Assembly (NCBI GenBank): GCA_036785705.1 | Contig: JAWUZG010000029.1 | Coordinates: 15,453,501-15,517,500 of the forward strand | Origin: Acanthornis magna | Lineage: Eukaryota; Chordata; Aves; Passeriformes; Acanthizidae | Direction: 5' to 3' | Length of the DNA stretch: 64,000 bases | Shown here: piece by piece, positions 10,130 to 22,283 of the stretch | Numbering within the stretch: the stretch's first letter is position 1 | Layout of the letters: the number at the start of each line of letters is the position of its first letter | Translations under genes and position numbers: made by a program | Notes under the pieces: model-generated | Told to the model about the DNA's origin: nothing | Seen by the model: only the letters and a program-made list of their open reading frames with translations | Databases searched by the model: none

Positions 10130-13100
10130 TAAATATTTTAGCTTTTTCCAAATGTGTTCAACTAGTTGAAATCTTTGAATGTTGGACTTTGAATGTGTGG
10201 GATGCATGTCCCCCTTCCAAGGATCAGCCATTGATCAGAGTTTTATATTGAGTTCAGCTACCACCGGTGTAGTCAGGCATCTGAGTGCAGTTGGGACTTA
10301 GATGAAAATCAGGTATTTGTGAATAACTATATTACTCATCTCTCAGATAGAAGTCTGTTATTGGTACAACTGAATCATCACCATCTTCCATAAATTTGCA
10401 TAAAATTTTGTGAATCTGTAACTCCTTGCATTTTGTCAAATTTATTTGAAAGAGACTTGAGAGTTCAGTGAGAGAGGCAGGAAGGTAGATAGTGAGGGTC
10501 ATTCCAAAAATCTTTCTTTCATGAAAAGATATGGGGGTTTTGGTTTATTTTTTTATATTTGAGTAAGAATCAAATGTATTGATGTGTTCTTATCTTGGAT
10601 ATTAGTCTGACAGATGCTTCTTTCATTTTTACTCTAGATTCTGGCCTCCTTTGTTACTAAACTCTACCCTGTCTCATAATAAATGTTGTCACTTAGAAAA
10701 TAGGAATTCTATCTATTATTTTTCATCCATAACACCTTGGAGGTTTAGATCCCGCATGAAGAATTAGTTTCAGTGTAATCGCTGGGCGTCACTGTTTGCT
10801 TCCAACTGCTAAACCAGTAAGAACTCAGGCCAGTTAGTCCCACCTACGGAGGGGGATGGAGGGATGTGACTAGGAAAGGAAGAACTAATGAACTCTACCA
10901 TCTAGGAAGTATAATGATGATATTCCTGGCATGGCTTCATGGCAATCATAGTACTTCTGACATGATACAACACAGGGCATGGCACTGCTTGAATGCTGTG
11001 TTACGGTTTCATCTAAATTGGACACATGGAGAAGCCAGAAAAGGCCTTTGCAGATGGCACTTTTTGCTGTTAAAGTTCATGTGAAAAGTAAGATGGGCTA
11101 TTTTGCACTACACTCATAATAGTTTCATTTTTACTATAAAAATAAAAGGGGAATTGGGGAGGGATGAATTTCTTCACTATTTCTGTCACTTGAGTGTCCT
11201 TATTACACTCTCCCTGCTCACACTATGCTCTACATTTATGCATAATGAGTCACAAGGTCTTTATTTGACTTTTCATACCTCCATCCACATATTTAATATT
11301 AAAAGGTGTTTTCCTTTGGCAATGCTAGCAAAAAAGACAATACAACTTAGAGGTCTTAAGTCAAATCATTTTAGAAATTAGAGACAAAGCAAAAGCAGCA
11401 AAGAGAATGGAAGTGATTTTTCAACTAAGAAGAAACAAGGTAGGTGTTTGAATACTGTGGTCCTTATCTAAGATTTATTAGTTTGGTTCCACCAGCTTTA
11501 ACAGAGCTAGATCACTTTACACTGTTCAACTGTACAACATAAATAACTTTAATCATCCTTTTTTATTTTTCTAAAGTTCTTGGGGTGTCATGCCTTGAAC
11601 CAAGATGTGGACAGTCACCTTTCAGATATTTCCTTTTAGGAGAAGAGGGAAGAAATAATATGGAATGCAAATATAATACTTATTTATACTTGGAAATATA
11701 TCTCATTGCTGACTATGACATGGTTAGTGCTGAGCTGTGATATTGTACTTTGCTGGTACACTTTATTGAAACTATCACTAGTACATAAGACATTGATTGA
11801 ATTAATCACAAAAATAAAAAAAAAAAAAAACCTCAATTTTTTAGCAAGGGAAGGATTACCACAGGCATAAGAATTTTTAGAATACACACTTCACTGCTTG
11901 ATACAAGAAGAAACTGCCTTAGGCAGATCCATGTAATTTAACTCAACACTTCCATTATCTATAAAAGAGTTTGATCTCAAGATTGGTGAACAAAAATTGC
12001 AACATTTACACTAATCAGCAACTAAAATAGCAAATCTGTTATCAAGCATTTTGCTAACTGCCAGACACTCCTTTGCTCAATAAAGATTATCAAAGTACCC
12101 ACAAATCAAAACCCAAAGAAACTCTTTAGAGTTATGGAATTATTAGGATTTGCCCAAGGATAATTTTAAAACCAGCACAATGAATTGTTGGATCTTCTGA
12201 ATTCAGCTTACTTCAGGCAAAAACTATCAAATACTGCTATGTAAAGAAAACACAAACTATAATGTCTATAGGGCATCAATACTAGGAACTGATATTTAAA
12301 TGGTAACATATATATATGTTTTTTAATTTAATTTAATTTTTAAAAATTTGATTTTTATTAATTTTAATTTTTTATAAAATTTAATTTTGCAAATATGTAA
12401 GCAGTTTAATAACTATTTTGAAAGACCCGGTCTTGGCCCTTTTGCATTTCAACTTATTTTCAAAATCGTGTCAAAATTTTCAAATATAGATTCCCAGATA
12501 TATACTTATACTTGAGGTCACAGTTAGATTATACTTTCAATGCTGGTATTTCCTGCAGAGTTGGCAGATCAGTACCAATAAATCAAGGGGGTTTTTTTGT
12601 TTGTTTGTTTTTTTTTAATGAAGAGATTCTGTCATCTTTGCAGATACTAATATGTAGAAGATTCTGAGATTAATCCAGATAAAGATTAACATACCATGGG
12701 ATCATAATTCTCTGCATAACTGCTGTTCTACTGAACAGGAATTCTGTGATAGTTTTACAGCAGCTACCTGAAACAATGTTTTTCCTTTAGTTCACCTCAC
12801 AGACTCTGCATAGCTCACCTTTTCTGCAGAACCTAAATCCAAAGATTTAACGGAAACCTTCTCTTTCACTTTAACAGGCATGAATTTAGGTGTTTTTTTT
12901 TTTTTTCTTTTTGCTATTTTATCTACTATAAATGTTTGGGTGTTTATATTAACCATTTATAAAATTAATAAATTTAGTAAGAATAGTAGTGACAGCACTA
13001 TGCTGAAACACAGACCATATGATAAATACACTATCAATACAAATATTTTCATAAATTAGAATTGTTAGCTTGTATTAAATTAAACACCATGATTCTATTA

Positions 13101-13599
13101 ATGTTAATTATAAATGTTCAGGAAATAGGTGCAAAAGTATATGATACTGTATATATAATATATTTCATCTCTAAGAGTAATAAAATTAAACATGAAACTT
13201 CTTCGTGTGATAGTTAAAAATAACATGAGAAAAGCTGAGTTGTCAAAACGTGTGTACTCAATAACCTCTAAACACTGGGGTTGAAGTGGTGTAGGCTTGC
13301 CTTGCACTTGTCAAATAATCTGCATATATCGCCAAGGACAATTGTGAACTATTGACTCTAACCACAGGTAATCTGTTACAGATACCCAATATATTTTATT
13401 GAAACACTTTGAAAATGCAAAAGATGTCATCTCCTACATTACTTCAGATTTTGAGGGAGTAATTGAATTGTAATGCTAGAGAGAAGGTGATAATTTAAGT
13501 TTTGTTGAACTCTTATGTGAAAAGATGGCTAGGAGTAAAATTAGAGGAAACTGAGAAGTTATATTTACATCCTAACAGAAGTTATAATGGTACAAGAAC
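10130..13599. other. Unique AT-rich noncoding DNA
   Basis: No gene or element recognised. Low-complexity stretches occur at 11816-11830 (A-rich), 12310-12390 (TTTAA/ATTTT-rich), 12585-12617 (GTTT/T-rich) and 12892-12906 (T run). Confidence 0.65.
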
Positions 13600-14610
13600 T
13601 ATAGGGTGAAATGAAGTTGCTGCTTCCAGGATGGAATCCGGCTGGCATGCTCAAAACATATTCCATGACGATACCCCACAATCTGCAACTCCTAAGCACC
13701 TACTAAGGCGGATGGAACAGAGGGTGGAACAGATTGTTGAAATCCTTGCAGGCAGGGCAACTTGATGGGACTTTGTTGCTGATAAACTACACTGCCCTTG
13801 GCAATCGAGGGGGGTAGGAGAAGATGTCTTACTGCCGAGCCAGCAACAGTGGTGAAATCACTCTCCTCTGATAAAATTGGTTCATTATAATGTAATTGCA
13901 ATATTAATGCACACCTCCATCCTAAAGTTACCTGCCCCCAAGGTACAACCACCCCTCACTGAGCACATGCTCTATATTTTATTGATTAGGCCTTGAAGCG
14001 TAAAGCAAGAGAATTTTACCCCAATCAGTATCAAAGGTATGTGTGACTAGAGTCACTCAAGCTCCACCTAAACAGAAAGAAATAGTATTTGAGAATGGGA
14101 GAAAATCAGAGAAGACTCCGTTGTAGTTACTGGGATCAGCTGACAGCCTGAACCCCTATTCTCCCCTGTAGGGACCCCTACTGGGTGAGAACCATACTCT
14201 AGGCATGCTGAATAGTTTTATTGGGGATTAGAGCTTGTCTGTGCATTGCTTTGAATAAGTTTTTGCAATCTGATACTATCAGTAACAATCCTTGAACCTT
14301 AACCTGTCACAATTTTCTAGTAATAAAGAGTATTTTTCTGTAAAGTGTTAATGTAAATCCTTCATAGGTGCTGGCAGTTGCTGGCAGCGGGAAACATACC
14401 AGAATAAAGTGGAAAACCTGCTCAGATGTCCCCTTTATGCTGTTGGTGTGTGTCCCTGAATAAGTCCATTGAAGTGTGCTCCAATTCAGCGGGACTGTTC
14501 AGTGAAGGGTCCTACTAAAGGTTGGGAACAAGGGTCTTGACTTTCCTGGAGTGCTGACAGACCAGCCAGATGCTGAGGGTCGAGGAAATCTCCCTTTTTC
14601 TTGCGTCATG
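13600..14610 (+). mobile_element. Probable old endogenous retrovirus LTR (ERVL-like)
   Basis: A roughly 1-kb stretch of more even base composition than its surroundings, with an LTR-like layout. It has an AT-rich TATA-like stretch at about 13970 ('ctctatattttattgatt'), the pair 'ctgggtgagaaccatactct'/'ggcatgctgaatag' typical of avian LTR transcribed regions, and a polyadenylation signal AATAAA at 14322-14327 followed by T-rich sequence. Downstream, 'ggtgctggcagttgctggca' and 'gcgggaaac' could be the start of the internal region with a decayed primer-binding site. No gag, pol or env reading frame is present, so at most this is an LTR with a short internal remnant. Boundaries and family are uncertain; I rely on resemblance, not on alignment. 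Confidence 0.42.
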
Positions 14611-16829
14611 TGATGAGTGCATCTGTTTAGGCAGCTATATTTTGATGAAAGCTCACAGTCCTATACTCATATATTATTAGATTCAGTTTTTCTGGCCCCT
14701 CCTTACTTCCAACTGCAAAAACAAGGAAGGCCTACGCATACCCAAAACCCCCACACAGCCTTTTCCTTAGAAGGTGGCAGATTAAATACTCCAAAAATCA
14801 GCTTCTACAAAACAACAGTATTGCTCACTCATGAAAGGGTATCTTGTCAGAAGCAAAAAGATTAAAGACAATAAAGTCAGTTCATGCCCTGGTTCACTTA
14901 CGCGTTAGCCTTTCCTTGTAAGTTTTAGCAAGCTGCCTTTGCTAATGGTTATGCATGTTCACAGTGGCCAAAATCTCTAGCCCTCTATGTATCTGAAAAT
15001 TGTTTAAAGCTGGAAAAAATCATCTCATGGTATTTCAAAGCTAAAAACTTCTGCTGAGGCCTCTATACAAACCACACCTGTAACAATTCCACTTCACACA
15101 GGAAGCCCAGTTCTGCCCCAAGTTGAGGGAAATGGAATAATATGTGATAATAAAATCTAGACTGGATAGTTGTTTTCCTCTCTCTCCTCCCCCTCTTCAA
15201 GAGTTACAAATTGCATTTCAGGTACTGCAGGTAAGACTGTCAGCGAGCTCACATTTAGAAGAAAAGATGTCTGCTCACAAACAAGGCTTTCTGCCATGTG
15301 TTCACTATAAAAATCAGTTGCAAAAAATGATTTTGCAGATAAGAGTCATTGAGAATGGTTCCACAATGTCATTAAAACTTCTCCTATGTAATGTTTCTTC
15401 AAAAGGCCAGTGAAATCAGCACTTATCATAGTGAGAGAAATTTCTTTCCTCCTTTTCATTATTTTGTATCTGAAACCTGTAACATATTCATAGCCCTGTG
15501 GTAATATTGCAGCTTATGGGCCTCATTATTGTCTCAGCTATGTTTTCCATGGACTGCAACCATGGAAAGGAAGGTGAAAAAGCCCTCATAGTATTAGCCT
15601 GGACATTTCAGTGTCAGAGGGCATGGACATGAAAGATGCAATGGAGAAAGGCATGTCATGTTAGGGGACTGGACACAGGTTCTTACAGCAATGCTTGCAA
15701 TTGTGAACAGGGGATAGAGCAAACTTAACAAAGTGCATTATATTGCTTCTTTCTATCTTCACATTTCTGACTGGCCTTGAAGCAGAATATTGCATTTTTC
15801 AGAGAGACAGGGTATACCAAATAGCGACTTCTGATAGAAAAAGCAGAAAAATAAATACAACTATGTAAATGATAGATGAGTATTCTCAGACAGAATTGAC
15901 CAAAACTTTTTGACAAAATGCATTTCTTGTGAGTGGATGAGGAACTCCCAATTGTCAAAATGAAAAACATTTCACAGAAATAAATTTATTTTGAAGAGAA
16001 TTTTATTATCCCAGAATTAATTGTCTAGTCCAAATGAAGGAAGAGACTCTTACCAAGAATTCAGTTTGAGGCATTTGTCATGGTATAGTAGATCAATATT
16101 TCTCTTCAAACTGTTCATGTGAAGAGATTACGCAGGGCAATGGTTTTAATGGTAACAGGGCCACTAACTGCCGCTCTTACCATAAAATGCCTGCCTGTGG
16201 CAAAAGAGAATGTGCAAGGTGGTTTGTGCTGAGCAGAGAACTGCGACACAATGTCTTGCATTTCCCGCACCTGCCTCAGAAATTCCCTTTTTATGAATGT
16301 AAATATGCATTCTCTTTAAGGAGGAATAACCTATTGAACTCTCAGGGCTGCTTAGCACAGGTTCATGGATCATGAGCCTCAGTGAAGGTGGTCAGTTAAG
16401 AAGTCAGTCTAGCTCTTAGCAACAGGAAGACACATCTCGTACTGCTGGTAAGAAGTGTTACACTTGAAACTGCTGGGCTAGGCAAGGGCTGCACACTGCG
16501 TGGATGAGAAGATAAAAACATAAGCAGGATTGCTACAAAATTGAGTAAAAGAGTGAAATATTCCTACAATTCCAGTGAAGACTACCAGCTGCAATACATT
16601 CTTCTAAAACAATTAGGCTGAATGTATTATTCTCTACACATTACCAGCCAGAAACACAGTAATAGCAGGCTCCCAAGGATATACATAAGTAAAAATCCCC
16701 CCTTTCTTTTTTTTTCTTTTCCCATTAAAGCAGAAATATCACAGCAATGAAAGTATCCATGTAGGGTTATCTTAATTAGTGTTTTCAGTTCTCAGAAAAG
16801 AGAGAACTACTAAAATAAATATATTTTCA

Positions 16830-17075
16830 GTTAATTGCTACTGCTGTACAGCAAAGAATAAATTTTTGTGCATTTATAAGCTGAGGTGAATTTCTGAGGT
16901 TTGTCTTTCAAATGAAGTACTTTTTTATCAAAAGCATCTCATAGCTGCTGTTTGCGGCTTTTATCTCACTGCTGTGGTACATCACTTTATCTGCTGGAAA
17001 AGCTTGCACATTTTTCACAGCAATATGAGAGAGCTGAAATTCAAAACGTGTAAAAATCTCACATTGTTATTGTTC
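16830..17075. promoter_or_regulatory. Possible conserved noncoding element
   Basis: Non-repetitive, balanced sequence with many homeodomain- and GATA/CDX-type words ('ttaattgcta', 'tttttatcaaaagc', 'gcttttatctcac', 'ctttatctgctg') and the symmetrical 'catagctgctgtttgcggct'. Its texture resembles vertebrate conserved noncoding elements. No open frame or repeat explains it. This is a judgement from appearance only. Confidence 0.22.
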
Positions 17076-18113
17076 CATTAATGTTTTGTATATTGAGTAG
17101 CAACAATACCAGCAATGAAACTTCTATGGTACTATGATGGAAATAGTAGGTAACCTTTTAGTAAATAAAATCCCAAGATTTTACTGCACCTTATATTCCC
17201 AGAACATGAAGTTGTGAGGTGAAAAAGTATTTCCAGAGGTAGTACTAATGTTGACATTAGTGGAAAGCAAAGTTATTTCAACACCAAGAAAAAATCTTTT
17301 ATAAAAATATTTTTTAAATTCTCTTAGAAAAAAGAAAATTTTATTTCCTTGTTACTTACCATCATCAAATGACCGTTGTGTTCCATTCACCAATTTTGAT
17401 CAAAAAGATGAAACAAGACTCTCTCTTTAGCAAAGGTCATGTATCTTTAACTGCCTCTGTCTTAAAATAATACCAGTAAAAGGAACTCAGTGTTTTTTCG
17501 AAAGGGTTTTTAATCATTCTTAAAACAAAGGAGAGAATTTTAAGACCAATATATTTTTTGTTCATTTCTTCCGCTGTTATCATGTCTCTGCTAGTGTATC
17601 AATAATTCATTGTCTATTTTCTATTCTTTAAATCACTTCAGGCTGTCTTGGTCTAACATAATACAGGGAGCAGAGTGCAAAGACTGGTGCTAGGAATACC
17701 CATAACAGGAGAAGCAAGATATAACGTGAGAATCAGATTCTCATTTTGATGCTTATTTTGAAAAACTCTCCATTTCCACAGTGCTCCAGGGAACAGCCTC
17801 CATCCTCATTCACTGGATAATGCTGTCATGAGTTTTTGAGCTTGCAGGGACATACAAGCCTTGGACGGGCATAGTTCCTATGTTGCTGTCATCAAGGAAG
17901 CTCTGCAATTCATGGGCTTTATACTTCAGATTTTATTCATATTTTGAGCTACAGTACCTTAACCTTTGTACTATGGGTAATTTCTCCGCAAATGATTTGG
18001 CCTACTGACCATTTCATATGACTAGCCATATATCCTTGTTTGGAAAGCACAGTTTTCATTAAATTTAATTACTTTCCCCTACGGCTTGTGCAGGAAAGGT
18101 TCATGGTAAAGGT

Positions 18114-18191
18114 GCAGCTATTAAATAAATGCAGCTACTAAACAAGGCCAGCTGCTATTAAAATCTACATAGTGAAGGTGAAGCTACTAAA
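18114..18191 (+). repeat. Degenerate repeats of GCAGCTAYTAAA
   Basis: Four related 12-mers: 'gcagctattaaa' (18114), 'gcagctactaaa' (18131), 'gctgctattaaa' (18151) and 'gaagctactaaa' (18180), spaced 17, 20 and 29 bp. The third overlaps a CAGCTG E-box. Irregular spacing argues against simple tandem slippage; an old decayed minisatellite or a cluster of binding sites are both possible. Confidence 0.75.
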
Positions 18192-20302
18192 TTAAGGTGA
18201 TTACAGTTTGAAGGTGTTTCTAGATGAAGACATATGGATAAGCTTTTGCACCTATAGTGCATTTTACCATACACAATGTTGTAAAACTTGTGTGAGCAGC
18301 ACAAGGTGTTTCCACATCTCAGCTGTTACAACGTCATATTAAACTAATTTCTACAAATATGAAATATATTATTTTAAAAATTTTAATTCATTAGGAATTT
18401 ATTTGAAAACTTGACTCTGCAAGAAATCCTGAAATTCACGATGAATCTCAAAATCTCTACTGCACTTCAAAGTAAAAACTCTCTTTAAAAATTGCAAAAT
18501 ATTTTTCTAAACTGTGTTGTGAATGGCACTCATAAGTAGAACACAAGTCCGATTGAATTTCTGGTAGCTGGCTCAACTCCAGTTTTCACTGGTTGTCACA
18601 CTTTATAGCAAACTGAATTTGTCCACTTCCCATGTGCTTGGCCTGTATCTTCTCAAAACCACACTTCACCCCATGTAGTCGTGAGACATAAGTCTGTGTT
18701 TGTGGTTTCTCGTTTCATTGTACCAAAGTAACTGTTCTTGCAGCCCACCAGAGTAGTGTTTGTGCAGAGTTTCTGTGCAAGGCATGAAGCCTTTGAAGGG
18801 AAAGGTCTCCAAAAATGTTTTTTGTAACAGTCAAGGGAGCCAAACTTGGCATAAACCACACCCCTGATGGACACATTTGGAAGAGGCTCTAAAGAATACT
18901 ATCCCATCATCTGTGATCAGGTATTCTCTGTAAGACAAATAGTTGAGTTGCTTTAGAAGAGAGTTCAGAAATTAATTAGCACACATGCAAAGTGTGCAAA
19001 GGTCTGGGAATGGGATAAAGAGCAAGTCAAACTGCCCATGTAGGAACATCCTAAAGCAATGCAATATGACTGCCTTTTGCACAGTAGAACACTCTCATTA
19101 AATTGCTCATAGAGAATAACATTCTCATTCTAAAGAACAGTTTGATGGTCTATCACTTTTTTATTGTTAGCAGCTCCCAGAATTACAATTATTTTCCTGA
19201 GATACTGTGGTACAGACAGTTAAGTTCCCTTCAGCACTTCCTTCAGACTGTAATGATTTCCCACATCTGGATAGGATTAATCATGTAATATTAATCAAAT
19301 CTGAAATTCACTGAATTATTCTTGCTGATTTCAGTGGACTTGTAAAGGTAATTCGCAAGCGACCAAGAGGTGACACCAGAGTTTTGGAGACCAGAGGATC
19401 TGTCAGACAACTACATATCTTTTTTTCTAGAATCACACTTCAAGCACTAATGTCTGAAAGCTATTTTTGCTGTGATCCAAATTGAATTTGGTGCTGTACT
19501 AACACAAGATGAGATGTTTTGAAGAGGTAGATGGTCTTTGAACCTATACTATTTCACATGTGTTTTGTAATCATAAAGATTTCATTAAAATAATAATGAA
19601 ACATATTTAATTAATATTATTCTTTCTTCTCTTGATCATATGCAAAGGGTTTTTCACTTGTAGATATTTGTGGCAAGACCCAGACTCAGAGACGGCTTTG
19701 AGGAGGTTTATCTAAATTTTTTCTTTATGATGAACAGCCTAAAATATAAGATTACTTTTATCAATCTAGTTTTATTAACCTATAAATTGTAATACTTTAC
19801 TTTTTAAATCAAGGCAGATATTTAAAACAGACAGATTAGATACAAAAATCTTTTTCTTCTCAGAGTTTCCTTGCTTCAGGTATTCTCATAGAATACCATG
19901 CAAGCTCTGCATTGACTATCTCCACCACCTCCAAGGTCTGTCTGTCTCATCCCTTCTCTCAATAGTGTCTTCATAGTTGCAGGCTGCCTGTGTATTTCTT
20001 TACTTCCTTATCTGCCTGCCCCTTGCCTGTCTAGTCTCACTCTTGAAAGGGAAGGCTCGTGTGGTCCTTTAGAGCAGCAACCTGCCACCTCCTTCCATGA
20101 GGATCTACCTCATCTGATCACTCATCTCTTAAAAATAAAAAAGTAAGAAGATATATATCAAATATCAGAATCTGAATGACTTTTTTGAGTTTTGAGAAAA
20201 CTGAACCTTTTAACAGGACTACTTCCAACGAATTTATCTGGCAAATACTTTAAAAATAGATGATGATAGTTTTCCTAAGGACATATGTATGTTGTTATAA
20301 GA

Positions 20303-20328
20303 TTAACTGATTTTTTGAAATCAGTTAA
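20303..20328. repeat. Perfect 11-bp inverted repeat, 4-nt loop
   Basis: TTAACTGATTT (20303-20313) is followed by the loop TTTG and the exact reverse complement AAATCAGTTAA (20318-20328). The arms are AT-rich, so the hairpin would be weak. No poly-T terminator or miRNA-length stem is present: the stem stops at 11 bp. Confidence 0.85.
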
Positions 20329-22049
20329 AGCTGTTAGCTTCTCTGGATTTTCTGAATTAAGCCGTCTTAATCTATATGTGTCTAAAGATAGCTTTTTGCT
20401 GCCTCAAGTCACATGTTTACTTTCATATATTGCCTAAAACGTGGCAATATAGTCATCTCTCTTTAGGTTGCTTAGCAGTTTGAAAGGGAAAGCAAGGAAG
20501 GCTGAAGCTAGTACTGCTGAGATGACTGTTGAAGGCTTTCAGCTTCCCTCAGCCTTCAGAAATTTCTGCACATTTCTTGATCTTTAGAAAGCCTGGCTCA
20601 CACTGCTAGGAGCCATGGCACTTCTGACAGATCTCAGGGAAGACATGCTCCTAAGAACATGGAGAACCCCTGCTGCTTAAATAGTCTGCAAAAGATGTAG
20701 ATAAAACTCTTGAAGAAATAAAGACTCTATTCAACTCTGACATGTGATTTTTTTAACACCTATGCATATTTTTTCCATATTAAAAATGTATCACATTGCC
20801 ATAACATTTGTGTACCATACACATCTTTTAGCCTTTTGGCATTCTACAAGTGCTAGGAGGCACAATAATAGTTCCTGTATGTGTACATATTCTGAATAAA
20901 ACACCTTGAAACTTTAAGTAATTTTTTTTATTTAACAAGGTTAGCTCATAATACTCTCTAACATACTCAAAAAACTGTAATATTGAAAGAAGTGTTTTAT
21001 TTCCAATGGTCTTACAAAGCAGTCAGTCTATTATGAGTAAGTAAAGTGATATTAAAAAGGGATTAAAAAATCTTACCTTTTCCAGACCAGTAACTCATGT
21101 TTAAACTGTCCTGAATTAGTTTAGCATTTCAGAAATACAAAATTTAAATAAATTGATTGAAATATATGCCTTTTTTGAGACCTTCTATATTCCTTCAGAT
21201 GTTAATAAAAAGAAAAACCTCAAACACAGGTATTGGTTAGCACTTCTGCCATGTCCAAGCATTCTTTTACTAAAGTAATCCACAAAATCAGAGAAAAAAC
21301 TCCCCAAAAATATTAAAGTGTGAAGTGACTTTTTACATGGCAAATTTAAGACATGAGTACATTTAAGGACAAAAGATCCAGGTCCTGTGGAAAGCAACAA
21401 ACATTGTTATAATAGAAGGAACAATATGGTGAACAAATTAAATTTATGATAGTATTGATGAGCTTTAGGGATCAAAACTGATCCCTTAGTATAATGAAAG
21501 CTAAGATCAGATAACCAGTATATTTATTGTAAATGTTTTTCTTTACTCAGCTGGTTTTTAGAACTTACCAGAGCATATTGAAGTGTGCCAACTATGCATG
21601 TTTTGTAACAAGATGACCTTCTAGCAACTCATAATGAATTTAAGTGCAGTTGTAATAAGAATATTAAAGGGAGTTGAAAAGTCATGTTTATAATCTTTTG
21701 GTAAGGCCACAGACTTCATTACCATAATGTTATAGCACAGATTCAAATCAATTTTAGTTATATTTCTGATGTAATCTCAGGCTTGAAAGCAACTGCTTCA
21801 ATTATTTTTTCAGTAATGTCTCATCTAAAATTTCTATTTTTATTCCTTTTAGCCCCTTTCACTCAAAACAGACACATATGTGAGGGGAAAGCAGCCATGA
21901 AGTTTCCTGAAGAGCTACCGCATTTCCTCTGGAATTACACCTGCTAGAGTCAGGGCCAGAAATACTCAATGATGAATTTGTATTCATCACAAAACACAAA
22001 AGTGTTCTCCTTTTGGACAGGAGGCATTTTTTTCTTTGGGTTTTAGGTT

Positions 22050-22130
22050 TTTGCATTTTTTGGGGGGGGGGTTTTGTTTTGTTTTGCTTTTTTGTTGTTG
22101 TTGTTTTGTTTTTGTTTGGTTGGTTTTTTT
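22050..22130 (+). repeat. G/T low-complexity tract with 10-G run
   Basis: A run of ten G (22062-22071) followed by T-rich sequence with repeated GTTTT, GTT and GGTT units up to 'taatagataac'. Only G and T occur over most of about 80 bp apart from isolated C and A, giving strong strand asymmetry. No known element recognised. Confidence 0.9.
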
Positions 22131-22238
22131 TAATAGATAACTATTAAACCTGTGGCAAATGACCCACTTCTTTAATATGGATCCTTCTCTTAAAATTTAT
22201 GTATTTGTAGCCAAATTATAAATCTATTGGCTAAAATA

Positions 22239-22283
22239 CTTTCTTAACATAGACCTCTTAAAAGACCTCTTTCTTAACATAGG
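22239..22283 (+). repeat. Short tandem duplication, ~30-bp period
   Basis: 'ctttcttaacatag' at 22239 recurs at 22269 nearly identically, separated by 'acctcttaaaagacct', which itself repeats 'gacctct'. A local duplication of about 30 bp; no function seen. Confidence 0.75.

Noticed and set aside
9879..10231. Arg/Glu/Gly-rich frames on the minus strand and a Leu/Ser/Pro frame on the plus strand
   Set aside because: They are translations of the (CCTCT)n array, which is open in several frames because the pentamer contains no stop; no protein is implied.
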